Shown here in pieces: positions 23,857 through 31,313 of a stretch of 64,000 bases of DNA; the stretch's first letter is position 1, and every line of letters begins with the position of its first letter. The notes under the pieces were generated by a model. That model worked only from the letters and a program-made list of their open reading frames with translations, had not been told where the DNA came from and searched no databases. Origin of the DNA: Acidaminococcus sp050873445 (lineage in GTDB: Bacteria > Bacillota > Negativicutes > Acidaminococcales > Acidaminococcaceae); assembly GCF_050873445.1 (NCBI RefSeq), contig NZ_JBNMIU010000001.1, positions 41,166 to 105,165 of the forward strand, read 5' to 3'. Made by a program: the position numbers and the translations under genes.

Positions 23857-24930
23857 ATGAAAAAATGGATGAAAATCGGTTCCGGGGTATTCCTGGGCTG
23901 CGCTCTGGCAGCAGCGGGGGTAGTGCTCTCGCTGCTGCCGCCCCGGGTGACATCGGCCAGGCAAAGGCCCCAGCCTGCTTTCAATAATAATGCCTGGGTG
24001 GCGTCCTGGGACGAGAAAGAGGGCAGCAGCGAGGCGAAGGAGATCAGCAGCCAGCTGAATAGCCTGAGCTATTTCGGCGGGGCCCTGGACAGTGAGGGGA
24101 ATGTGATCGTACTGGGGCCGGTCCGGCAGTTCCGGGAGGAAGTTTTTCCCCGATATAAAGTGCAGGTGAAGAAATATCTTTCCGTGGTGAACGATGTGTA
24201 TACGGACAGGGCCAAAGGGACGGCAAAGCTGAAGGATACGGATCTGCTCATGACGTTGCTGGCGGATGCGCCGGCCCGGAAGGCCCATATGGACAAACTG
24301 TTTGCAGCCGTGAAAGACTACGGCTACGACGGGCTGGAAATCGACTATGAACGGGTGTGGCGGAATCCGGTGGTGGCCTACCGGTATGTAAAATTCATTC
24401 AGGAACTGAATCAGGAGGCAGAAGCACGGAAGGTGCCCCTGCGGGTGATCCTGGAGCCGGAGGTGCCTGCCAATACCCTGGTGTTCCCGGAAGGGCCGGA
24501 GTACGTGATCATGGCCTACAACCTGTACGGTCTCCATACCACCCAACCCGGTCCCAAGGCGGATCTGGCCTTTGTGGACAAGGTCATGGGGAAGGTGCGG
24601 AATCTGCCCCGGCCTCACAGCATTGCCTTCGCTACCGGCGGCTGTATCTGGACGGAGGGGGAGAAAACCCGGTTCGTTACGGAAAAAGAGGCTGCAGCCC
24701 TGGGGAAACAGCTGAAGGCCGAACCCCAAAGAGATGAAAAGAGCCAGGCCATGGTGTTCAGGGGCAAGGACAAACAGGGCCGCCAGGTGGAAGGATGGTA
24801 TGCCGATGCCCAGACCCTGCGGGCATGGAAATACAGTGCCCTCCAGCAGCAGGCCGATGGCATCAGCCTGTGGCGGCTGGGAGGGAATGAAAAGATCAGG
24901 GAATATTATCCCGGGATGGATCGAAAGTAA
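23857..24930 (+). CDS. exported GH18-family glycoside hydrolase
   Basis: 357 aa. N-terminal signal or anchor (FLGCALAAAGVVLSLLP), then a TIM barrel. Strand 4 carries YDGLEIDYERVW: D158, E161, D163, E165 match DxxDxDxE except Glu at the second position; the catalytic Glu165 is kept. YVIMAYNLYGLHTT and GISLWRLGGNEKIREYY fit later strands (the last like the spore YaaH group). GH18 enzymes cut beta-1,4 HexNAc linkages with the substrate acetyl group as nucleophile, which suggests that the polymer has N-acetylhexosamine. Last gene of the operon, 4 bases after its neighbour. It may trim or release polymer, as alginate lyase or PgaB's hydrolase half do elsewhere. Confidence 0.82.
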   Translation: MKKWMKIGSGVFLGCALAAAGVVLSLLPPRVTSARQRPQPAFNNNAWVASWDEKEGSSEAKEISSQLNSLSYFGGALDSEGNVIVLGPVRQFREEVFPRYKVQVKKYLSVVNDVYTDRAKGTAKLKDTDLLMTLLADAPARKAHMDKLFAAVKDYGYDGLEIDYERVWRNPVVAYRYVKFIQELNQEAEARKVPLRVILEPEVPANTLVFPEGPEYVIMAYNLYGLHTTQPGPKADLAFVDKVMGKVRNLPRPHSIAFATGGCIWTEGEKTRFVTEKEAAALGKQLKAEPQRDEKSQAMVFRGKDKQGRQVEGWYADAQTLRAWKYSALQQQADGISLWRLGGNEKIREYYPGMDRK

Positions 24931-24962
24931 AAAAAGTCCGGGCCTTGAACCTGGAGACAAAA

Positions 24963-24992
24963 AAAGAGCTGCCGTTTCGATGGCAGCTCTTT
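24963..24992. terminator. bidirectional terminator between the polysaccharide operon and ilvE
   Basis: AAAGAGCTGCC (24963-24973) pairs with GGCAGCTCTTT (24982-24992), an 11-pair stem. T-rich sequence follows on the minus strand (from the A run at 24959-24965), and a shorter one on the plus strand. Confidence 0.88.
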
Positions 24993-25005
24993 CGCGTTGC
25001 AGCAA

Positions 25006-26037
25006 TTATTTTACTTCGTGGATCCAGCCTTTCGGTCCTTCGATTTCGCACATCTGGATGCCGCGCAGGGTCTTGTACAGTTTGGTCAGCACAGGGCCCA
25101 TTTCGTCCATACCGCTGGGCAGGCAGATTTCCTTGTTGTTGGCTCTGTCCACGATCTTGCCCACAGGGCAGATGACGGCAGCAGTACCGCACAGACCAGC
25201 TTCTGCAAAGTCGCCTACTTCGGAGAACTTCACCGGACGATGTTCCACTTTCATCCCCAGCATATCCTCGGCGATGGTGATCAGGGAGCGGCGGGTGATG
25301 GAGGGCAGGATGGAGTTGGATTTCGGAGTGACCAGGGTACCATCCTTGGTGACGAACAGGATATTGGCGCCGCCGGTTTCTTCCACGTAGGTCCGGCTTG
25401 CCGGATCCAGATACATGTTTTCATCGAAACCGTTCTGGTGAGCCAGGATGTACGGATACAGGCTCATAGCATAGTTCAGACCGGCTTTGATGTTGCCGGT
25501 GCCCCGGGGTGCCGCACGGTCGAAGTCAGCCACGCAGACGGTGATGGGTTTTACGCCGTTCTTGAAGTAGTTGCCTACGGGAGTACCGAACAGACGGAAT
25601 TGATATTCATCAGAGGGTTTTACGCCGATGACCGGGCCGGTAGCGAACAGATACGGACGCAGATACAGGGCACCGCCGCTTTCGAAAGGAGGAATCCAAT
25701 CCTTGTTGGCACGGACTACTTCGTCGACGGCTTCCATGAACATTTCTTCAGGAACCGGCGGCATTTCGATCCGTTTGGCGGAGTCTACCATCCGTTTTGC
25801 GTTCTGGTCCGGACGGAAGGTGACCGTACGGCCATCTTTGGTCTTGTAAGCTTTCAGGCCTTCGAAGACCTGCTGACAGTATTGCAGGATACCGGAACAT
25901 TCATTCAGTACCACGTTGGCATTGTCGGTCAGGCCGCCTTTGCCCCATTTGCCGTCTTTAAAATTGGCTACATACCGTTGGGAGATGGGCTGATAAGCAA
26001 AACCCAGGCTTTCCCAGTCTAAATTCACTTTTGACAT
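25006..26037 (-). CDS. ilvE: branched-chain amino acid aminotransferase
   Basis: 343 aa. PLP-dependent transamination of Leu, Ile and Val. Fold IV markers are QVFEGLKAYKTKDG, LYLRPYLFATGP, the PLP lysine in GTGNIKAGLNYAMSL, and EETGGANILFVTKDG. The length and sequence fit the larger BCAT group (about 340-360 aa), as in YbgE/IlvK of Bacillus. ATG 26037 is preceded by GAGGGG. Monocistronic: promoter and palindrome upstream, shared terminator downstream. Confidence 0.95.
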   Translation of the reverse strand: MSKVNLDWESLGFAYQPISQRYVANFKDGKWGKGGLTDNANVVLNECSGILQYCQQVFEGLKAYKTKDGRTVTFRPDQNAKRMVDSAKRIEMPPVPEEMFMEAVDEVVRANKDWIPPFESGGALYLRPYLFATGPVIGVKPSDEYQFRLFGTPVGNYFKNGVKPITVCVADFDRAAPRGTGNIKAGLNYAMSLYPYILAHQNGFDENMYLDPASRTYVEETGGANILFVTKDGTLVTPKSNSILPSITRRSLITIAEDMLGMKVEHRPVKFSEVGDFAEAGLCGTAAVICPVGKIVDRANNKEICLPSGMDEMGPVLTKLYKTLRGIQMCEIEGPKGWIHEVK

Positions 26038-26073
26038 AAAAACCCCTCATTTCTTTTATGGAACTATAATGTT

Positions 26074-26090
26074 ACAAAATTGAATTTTGT
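26074..26090. promoter_or_regulatory. perfect palindrome in the ilvE leader, candidate operator
   Basis: ACAAAATT-G-AATTTTGT, eight-base arms around one base, lying at about +3 to +19 of the predicted ilvE transcript. It does not match the CodY consensus (AATTTTCNGAAAATT). A repressor site is the simplest reading. Confidence 0.6.
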
Positions 26091-26099
26091 ATACCACAC

Positions 26100-26128
26100 A
26101 TATTAGTCTTTTGCAACGGCTTTGTCAA
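26100..26128 (-). promoter_or_regulatory. ilvE promoter
   Basis: Minus strand TTGACA (26128-26123), 17-base spacer, TAATAT (26105-26100). Perfect -35. Start expected near 26093, next to the palindrome. Confidence 0.78.
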
Positions 26129-26195
26129 CAGAATCTGGAAAAAGAGTTTTTATGCACTTTCTCTGTACTATCATACTTCTCATTGTCTACGAGGA

Positions 26196-26224
26196 TTGCA
26201 GAGAACCGCCGGGAGAATTATAAT
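26196..26224 (+). promoter_or_regulatory. promoter of the alaX-like gene
   Basis: TTGCAG (26196-26201), 17-base spacer, TATAAT (26219-26224). About 75 bases of leader follow, including a perfect 16-base palindrome TTCCTATTAATAGGAA (26254-26269) of unknown use. Confidence 0.7.
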
Positions 26225-26307
26225 AAGGATAAAAAAACAGTCACCGATCTGACTTCCTATTAATAGGAAACAGAGAGGAGACCGGACTGAAGCGCGAGGT
26301 GGTTCCC

Positions 26308-27507
26308 ATGACCAGAAAATTGTATGAAAATGATTCTCTGCTGCAGACCTGTGAAGCCCAGGTGCTGTCCTGCGAACAGAAGGATGATCATTATGAAGTG
26401 ACATTGGACCAGACGGTGATCTTCCCGGAGGGGGGCGGACAGCTGTCCGATCAGGGCTGGCTGGATGCCGTGCCGGTGTTCTATGCCTCCGAGGCAGGGA
26501 CAGATGTACATCACTGGACGAAGACGCCGGTGGAAGTGGGAAAAAGAGTCCAGGTGAAACTGGACTGGGCCGTGCGGCTGGACCGGATGCAGCAGCACTG
26601 CGGGGAACACATCCTGTCCTACGCCTTCTGGAAGACCTGCGGGGCCAACAACGTGGGCTTCCATATGAATGAAGACAGCGTGTTCATCGACCTGGACAAG
26701 GAAATCGATGAAGCGGCTGCCGAAAAGGCGGAACAGATGGCCAATGAATGTCTTTGGGCCAACGAACCCATTACCCTGCACTATGTGGATTCCACGGAAC
26801 TGGGCAAATACCCGCTGCGGAAGAAAAATGAAAAACTGCGGGGTACCGTGCGGCTGGTGGACATCAAAAACGGGGATATCTGCACCTGCTGCGGCACTCA
26901 CCCGCCTTATACGGGCATGGTGGGGTCCATCCAGATCATCCGTTTCGTACACCACAAGGGCGGCAGCCGGGTGGAATTCTTGTGCGGGGCCCGGGCACGC
27001 AAAGAGATGCACAAGCGGAACCGGATCCTGGAGGATACCAGCAACTTCCTGTCAGTGAAGGCGGACGAAGTACTGCCTGCCGTGGAGAAGCTGCACCAGG
27101 AGATCCTGGACCTGCGGGGCAAGGTACGGGAAAAGACACAGGAACTGATCCGCTTCCAGCTGCCGGAACTGCTGGAAAAGGCCCCGAAGATGGCGGACGG
27201 TACCCGTCTGCTGGTATTGACCATGGAAGGCACGGCTCAGGAAGGGAAAAGTGCCATGAAGCTGGCCTCTGCGGAACCGAAGGTACTGGCTGCCGTGTTC
27301 ACCAGGGACGGGGAGCGGCTCATGTACCAGTTTGCCCTGAGCGACGGCGCCACCGGCGACTGCAAGGCATGCTGCCAGCTGGCCAATGCGATGTTCAGCG
27401 GCAGGGGCGGCGGAAGACTGCAGAGCGCCCAGGGAGGCGGTACTGCCGGGGACGACTGGCAGGAAAAAATCAAGGAGCTGGAAAGCAGGATCCTTGCGGG
27501 GGCATGA
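26308..27507 (+). CDS. alaX: alanyl-tRNA editing protein AlaX (long form)
   Basis: 399 aa. A free-standing homologue of the AlaRS editing domain, which removes wrongly attached Ser or Gly from tRNA-Ala. N-terminal beta domain with FPEGGGQLSDQGW, then the zinc motif HCGEH (MQQHCGEHILSYAF, HxxxH) and CCGTHPPYTGMVG, completing the ligand set. The C-terminal region (from about 225) is helical with a coiled-coil stretch and a DHHA1/C-Ala-like end (LANAMFSGRGGGRLQSAQGGGT). This marks the long AlaX type. GAGGTGG at 26296-26302 supports ATG 26308; an in-frame GTG is at 26299. Stands alone between ilvE and the rpsB promoter. Confidence 0.9.
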   Translation: MTRKLYENDSLLQTCEAQVLSCEQKDDHYEVTLDQTVIFPEGGGQLSDQGWLDAVPVFYASEAGTDVHHWTKTPVEVGKRVQVKLDWAVRLDRMQQHCGEHILSYAFWKTCGANNVGFHMNEDSVFIDLDKEIDEAAAEKAEQMANECLWANEPITLHYVDSTELGKYPLRKKNEKLRGTVRLVDIKNGDICTCCGTHPPYTGMVGSIQIIRFVHHKGGSRVEFLCGARARKEMHKRNRILEDTSNFLSVKADEVLPAVEKLHQEILDLRGKVREKTQELIRFQLPELLEKAPKMADGTRLLVLTMEGTAQEGKSAMKLASAEPKVLAAVFTRDGERLMYQFALSDGATGDCKACCQLANAMFSGRGGGRLQSAQGGGTAGDDWQEKIKELESRILAGA

Positions 27508-27532
27508 CGCATAGCGCAGCCCAATAAGGCTC

Positions 27533-27562
27533 TTGCAACAATTGTAACAAATATGCTATAAT
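27533..27562 (+). promoter_or_regulatory. rpsB-tsf promoter
   Basis: TTGCAA (27533-27538), 18-base spacer, TATAAT (27557-27562). The resulting leader is about 115 bases. Confidence 0.78.
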
Positions 27563-27600
27563 CTAAGTCGCTGTGATTGCACAGCACCCTATAACACACA

Positions 27601-27660
27601 CGCAGAGTCAGGACGCGGCTGTCCTCTTTTGCCGAGAGGCCAAGCGAAAAATGCTCTGCG
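27601..27660 (+). promoter_or_regulatory. structured rpsB leader, candidate ribosomal protein S2 autoregulatory element
   Basis: CGCAGAG (27601-27607) can pair with CTCTGCG (27654-27660), enclosing small hairpins such as GGAC/GTCC (27611-27614 with 27621-27624) and CTCT/AGAG (27624-27627 with 27635-27638). It ends just upstream of the AGGAGGAATT site. Ribosomal protein leaders often bind the encoded protein. No known motif was recognised. Confidence 0.4.
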
Positions 27661-27683
27661 GAGGTAAAACAGGAGGAATTACA

Positions 27684-28430
27684 ATGGCAATCGTATCTAT
27701 GAAACAACTGTTGGAAGCAGGCGTACACTTCGGTCATCAGACCCGTCGCTGGAACCCCAAGATGGCTCCGTACATCTTCACCGAACGGAACGGCATCTAT
27801 ATCATCGATCTGCAACAGACCGTGAAGAAAGTGGAAGAATGCTACAGCTTCCTGCGTGAACTGGCTGCTCAGGGCGGTACCGTACTGTTCGTCGGCACCA
27901 AGAAACAGGCTCAGGCTGCTATTAAAGAAGAAGCTGAACGCTGCGGCATGTTCTATGTGAACGAAAGATGGCTGGGCGGTATGCTGACCAACTTCAAGAC
28001 CATCCAGACCCGTATCAAACGGCTGCATGATCTGGAAAAAATGGAAGAAGAAGGCACCTTCGACGTTCTGCCGAAGAAGGAAGTCATCGTCCTGCGCCAT
28101 GAAATGGCCAAACTGGAAAAATACCTGGGCGGTATCAAGAACATGAAGAAGCTGCCGAGCGCTCTGTTCGTAATCGATCCCCGGAAGGAACACAATGCCA
28201 TCCTGGAAGCCCGGAAACTGCATATCCCCATCGTAGCTACCGTTGATACCAACTGCGATCCGGATGAAGTGGATTACCTGATGCCTGCCAACGACGACGC
28301 CATCCGTGCCGTTCGTCTGCTGACCAGCAAAATGGCTGATGCTGTCCTGGAAGGCAAAGCCAGCGCTGTGGACGAAGAAGCTGCTGCCGCTGAAGAAAAG
28401 GCTGCTGCTGAAGATAAAGACGCTGAATAA
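27684..28430 (+). CDS. rpsB: 30S ribosomal protein S2
   Basis: 248 aa. Begins MAIVSMKQLLEAGVHFGHQT and contains RRWNPKMAPYIFTERNGIYIIDLQQT and the C-terminal LEARKLHIPIVATVDTNCDPD, the universal S2 pattern. The frame is open upstream to 27573, but AGGAGGAATTACA fixes ATG 27684. The C-terminus is an Ala/Glu-rich tail. tsf follows after 33 bases. Confidence 0.98.
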   Translation: MAIVSMKQLLEAGVHFGHQTRRWNPKMAPYIFTERNGIYIIDLQQTVKKVEECYSFLRELAAQGGTVLFVGTKKQAQAAIKEEAERCGMFYVNERWLGGMLTNFKTIQTRIKRLHDLEKMEEEGTFDVLPKKEVIVLRHEMAKLEKYLGGIKNMKKLPSALFVIDPRKEHNAILEARKLHIPIVATVDTNCDPDEVDYLMPANDDAIRAVRLLTSKMADAVLEGKASAVDEEAAAAEEKAAAEDKDAE

Positions 28431-28463
28431 GATTTCTATCCGTAAAGTACAGGAGGAATACTG

Positions 28464-29345
28464 ATGGCAATTACTGCTAGTATGGTAAAAGACCTGCGTG
28501 AACGTACCGGCGCAGGCATGATGGACTGCAAAAAAGCCCTGACCGCCACCAATGGCGATATGGATGCGGCTATCGATTTCCTGCGGGAAAAAGGCCTGTC
28601 CAAAGCTGCCAAGAAGGCCAGCCGTGTGGCTGCTGAAGGCCTGGTAGAAGCTTATGTGGACGAAGCCAATAAAGTAGCCGTCCTGGTCGAAGTGAACTGC
28701 GAAACCGACTTCGTAGCCAACACCGATGAATACCGGAACCTGGTCCTGTCCATTGCCAAACACATCGCTGCCAACAAACCGGCTGATGTGGATGCTCTGA
28801 AAGATCAGACCTTCCTGGGAACTGACAAGAAAGTCAGCGAAGTCATCACCGAAGCCATTGCCAAGATCGGCGAAAAGATCGACATCCGTCGTTTCACCGT
28901 TTACGAATATGGCAATGATACCCTGGGTCATTACATCCATGGCGCCGGCAAGATCGGTGTCCTGGTTGATCTGGAAGGCGGCGACGCTGAAGTCGCCAAG
29001 GATGTGGCTATGCACATCGCAGCTGCCAACCCGTCCTACCTGGATCGGACCCTGGTTCCCACTGCTGAACTGGATCACGAAAAAGAAGTCCTGTCCGAAC
29101 AGGCCAAGAACGAAGGCAAACCGGAAAAGATCATCGAAAAGATGGTCCAGGGCCGGATCCAGAAGTTCTACAAGGAAATCTGCCTGGTAGATCAGGAATT
29201 CATCAAAGACCCGGACAAATCCGTGGGTGCTCTGCTGAAGGAACACAATGCCAAGGCCAAAAGATACGTCCGGTATCAGCTGGGCGAAGGCATCGAAAAG
29301 AAAAAAGAAGACTTTGCTGCTGAAGTAGCCAGCTTCGTTAAATAA
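28464..29345 (+). CDS. tsf: translation elongation factor Ts
   Basis: 293 aa. Guanine exchange factor for EF-Tu. VKDLRERTGAGMMDCKKAL and the conserved TDFVAN (in VNCETDFVANTDEY) are present. AGGAGGAATACTG precedes ATG 28464. Co-transcribed with rpsB and followed by a terminator. Confidence 0.98.
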   Translation: MAITASMVKDLRERTGAGMMDCKKALTATNGDMDAAIDFLREKGLSKAAKKASRVAAEGLVEAYVDEANKVAVLVEVNCETDFVANTDEYRNLVLSIAKHIAANKPADVDALKDQTFLGTDKKVSEVITEAIAKIGEKIDIRRFTVYEYGNDTLGHYIHGAGKIGVLVDLEGGDAEVAKDVAMHIAAANPSYLDRTLVPTAELDHEKEVLSEQAKNEGKPEKIIEKMVQGRIQKFYKEICLVDQEFIKDPDKSVGALLKEHNAKAKRYVRYQLGEGIEKKKEDFAAEVASFVK

Positions 29346-29353
29346 CAATCCTG

Positions 29354-29391
29354 ACAAGGGGCTTTCGCTTGGGCGGCAGCCCCTTGTTTTA
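29354..29391 (+). terminator. terminator after tsf
   Basis: ACAAGGGGCT (29354-29363) pairs with AGCCCCTTGT (29378-29387), and TTTT follows. Confidence 0.9.
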
Positions 29392-29412
29392 TAAACCTTT
29401 AAGATTTCGGTC

Positions 29413-29441
29413 TTGCAGGAAATGGTAATTTCACCTATAAT
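29413..29441 (+). promoter_or_regulatory. pyrH-frr promoter
   Basis: TTGCAG (29413-29418), 17-base spacer, TATAAT (29436-29441). The roughly 100-base leader to pyrH contains a short TTTCGA/TCGAAA inverted repeat but no motif that I recognise. Confidence 0.75.
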
Positions 29442-29549
29442 GAGATGGAACGGACTTGTGGATATTTCGAGTGAGGGTTCGAAAAATCTCTACAGATGGA
29501 GAAACAATCCGGATGCAAGAGCGACGGAACTCGGTAGGAGGTACTGTCA

Positions 29550-30275
29550 GTGTCGGGTAAAAGAAAGTTCAAACGTGTCATTCTGAAACTCAGCGGGGAA
29601 GCCCTGGCCGGAGAAAAAGGCTACGGCATCGATCCCAAAACGGTAGACCATATTGCGGCGCAGATCCAGGCTGTCCACGAAAGCGGGCTGGGCGTGGCTG
29701 TCGTCAACGGCGGCGGCAACATCTGGAGAGGACTGGCCGGTGCCTCCAAGGGCATGGACCGGGCTACGGCCGATTACATGGGGATGCTGGCTACGGTGAT
29801 CAATTCCCTGGCACTGCAGGATGCCCTGGAAACCCGGGGTGTTCCCACCCGTGTACAGACCGCCATTGAAATGCGGGCCATTGCCGAACCGTACATCCGC
29901 CGGAGAGCGGTGCGGCATCTGGAAAAGGGCCGTGTGGTGATCTTCGCCGCCGGTACCGGCAATCCGTACTTCTCTACGGATACCACGGCTGCCCTGCGGG
30001 CCGCTGAAATCGAAGCGGATGCCATCCTGATGGCCAAGAAAGGCGTGGATGGGGTCTACGACAGCGATCCGGCCAAAAATCCCAATGCTGTGAAATTCGA
30101 TCATCTGGACTATATCGAAGTGATTCAACGAAATCTGGGTGTCATGGATTCTACCGCCATCAGCCTGTGCATGGATAACCATATCCCTATCGTGGTATTT
30201 AACATCGATAAGGAAGGCAATATCTTGAAAGCCGCTGCCGGCGAAGAAATCGGAACCCTGGTAGGAGGATTCTAA
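29550..30275 (+). CDS. pyrH: uridylate kinase
   Basis: 241 aa. UMP + ATP to UDP + ADP; hexameric, GTP-activated in most bacteria. RVILKLSGEALAG, VVNGGGNIWRG, and AAGTGNPYFSTDT are family motifs. The start is GTG 29550, preceded by TAGGAGGT. frr follows after 3 bases. Confidence 0.97.
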   Translation: MSGKRKFKRVILKLSGEALAGEKGYGIDPKTVDHIAAQIQAVHESGLGVAVVNGGGNIWRGLAGASKGMDRATADYMGMLATVINSLALQDALETRGVPTRVQTAIEMRAIAEPYIRRRAVRHLEKGRVVIFAAGTGNPYFSTDTTAALRAAEIEADAILMAKKGVDGVYDSDPAKNPNAVKFDHLDYIEVIQRNLGVMDSTAISLCMDNHIPIVVFNIDKEGNILKAAAGEEIGTLVGGF

Positions 30276-30278
30276 AAT

Positions 30279-30842
30279 ATGGCAACGATTGCAGAACTGC
30301 AAACCAAGACCCAAGAAAAAATGGACAAAGCCCTGAAAGCCCTGCGTGTGGAACTGACCAACATCCGTACCGGCCGTGCCACTCCTTCCCTGCTGGATCA
30401 GGTGAAGGTGGACTACTACGGAGCACCTACCCCGGTGACTCAGGTAGCCAACGTGTCTGTACCGGAACCCCGGATGATCATGATCCAACCCTGGGACCGG
30501 AGCCTGTTGAAAGTGATTGAGAAAGCCATCATGACCAGCGATCTGGGACTGAATCCCAATAACGATGGTCAGGTGATCCGCCTGAACCTGCCCCTTTTGA
30601 CGGAAGAACGCCGTAAGGAACTGGTGAAGGTCGTGAACAAGAAAGGCGAGACCAGCCGGGTTGAAATCCGGAACATCCGCCGGGACTTCAACGAAGCTGT
30701 CAAGAAGATGCTGAAGGCCAAAGAGATCACGGAAGACGATTCCAAGGCCGCTCTGGACAAATCCCAGAAGCTGACCGATGAATATACCAAAAAGATCGAT
30801 GACACCTTAGCCCAAAAGGAAAAGGAAGTCATGTCGGTGTGA
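30279..30842 (+). CDS. frr: ribosome recycling factor
   Basis: 187 aa. Works with EF-G to split post-termination ribosomes. LRVELTNIRTGRATPSLLDQVKVDYYG, and the C-terminal EIRNIRRDFNEAVKKM fit the family. GGAGGATTC precedes ATG 30279. Its TGA overlaps the start of the small downstream gene. Confidence 0.98.
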   Translation: MATIAELQTKTQEKMDKALKALRVELTNIRTGRATPSLLDQVKVDYYGAPTPVTQVANVSVPEPRMIMIQPWDRSLLKVIEKAIMTSDLGLNPNNDGQVIRLNLPLLTEERRKELVKVVNKKGETSRVEIRNIRRDFNEAVKKMLKAKEITEDDSKAALDKSQKLTDEYTKKIDDTLAQKEKEVMSV

Positions 30843-31090
30843 TGGACACCTCCCAGAAGGCGCCCGATGTACTGGCCCGACCGCTGGCCTATGCTCTCCG
30901 GAAACTGGAGAAGACGGGCTGGCAGGTCAAGGTGGTACGGGCAGAGCCTTATTTCCATCATCAATCGCAAGTCTGGCAGGATGCTTCCGCTTACGTACTG
31001 CGGCAGACTGTCCTGTCTGACCATACATTACAAATTCTTGTTGGTTGCAAATTTGAAGGGAGGTGTACTGACAATGGCACACAAAATTAA
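30842..31090 (+). CDS. small uncharacterised protein between frr and ferredoxin
   Basis: 82 aa. ATG 30842 overlaps the frr stop (ATGA arrangement), and the end overlaps the ferredoxin start by 17 bases, which together argue for a real, coupled gene. The sequence has two halves: a helix (LARPLAYALRKLEKTGWQVKVVRAEP) and strands around YVLRQTVLSDHTLQILVG. I do not recognise a named family. The 'Y-V-L-R-Q ... L-x-I-L-V-G' pattern looks like a compact alpha/beta domain. Two Cys near the C-terminus (CKFEGRC) may be incidental. Confidence 0.7.
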   Translation: MDTSQKAPDVLARPLAYALRKLEKTGWQVKVVRAEPYFHHQSQVWQDASAYVLRQTVLSDHTLQILVGCKFEGRCTDNGTQN

Positions 31091-31247
31091 CCAAGACGAA
31101 TGCATCGGCTGCGGTTCCTGCGCTGGGACCTGCCCGGTAGGTGCAATCTCTGAAGACAACGGCAAGTACAAGGTTGACGAAGCTAGCTGCATCGATTGCG
31201 ATGCTTGCTCCGGCGCTTGCCCGACTGGCGCTATCAAAGCTGAATAA
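31074..31247 (+). CDS. 2[4Fe-4S] ferredoxin, clostridial type
   Basis: 57 aa electron carrier. Two cluster motifs: CIGCGSCAGTCP (Cys10, 13, 16, 20) and CIDCDACSGACP (Cys39, 42, 45, 49). The length and layout match the small clostridial ferredoxins of anaerobes. AAGGGAGGT at 31056-31064 and ATG 31074 define the start. A strong terminator follows at once, so high expression from the pyrH-frr transcript or a nearby promoter is likely. Confidence 0.96.
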   Translation: MAHKINQDECIGCGSCAGTCPVGAISEDNGKYKVDEASCIDCDACSGACPTGAIKAE

Positions 31248-31259
31248 GCTTGTAGCGTA

Positions 31260-31297
31260 TTGCGCAGCCCGCAAATGCAGGCTGCGCAAATTTTTTT
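31260..31297 (+). terminator. terminator after the ferredoxin gene
   Basis: TTGCGCAGCC (31260-31269) pairs with GGCTGCGCAA (31280-31289), followed by A and seven T. It lies only about 16 bases before uppS, so uppS needs read-through or its own promoter. Confidence 0.92.
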
Positions 31298-31313
31298 ATA
31301 AGGGAAGGTTTGT

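Noticed and set aside
26038..26130. CodY box for ilvE
   Set aside because: The palindrome is ACAAAATT-G-AATTTTGT; the arms are in the wrong order for AATTTTCNGAAAATT.
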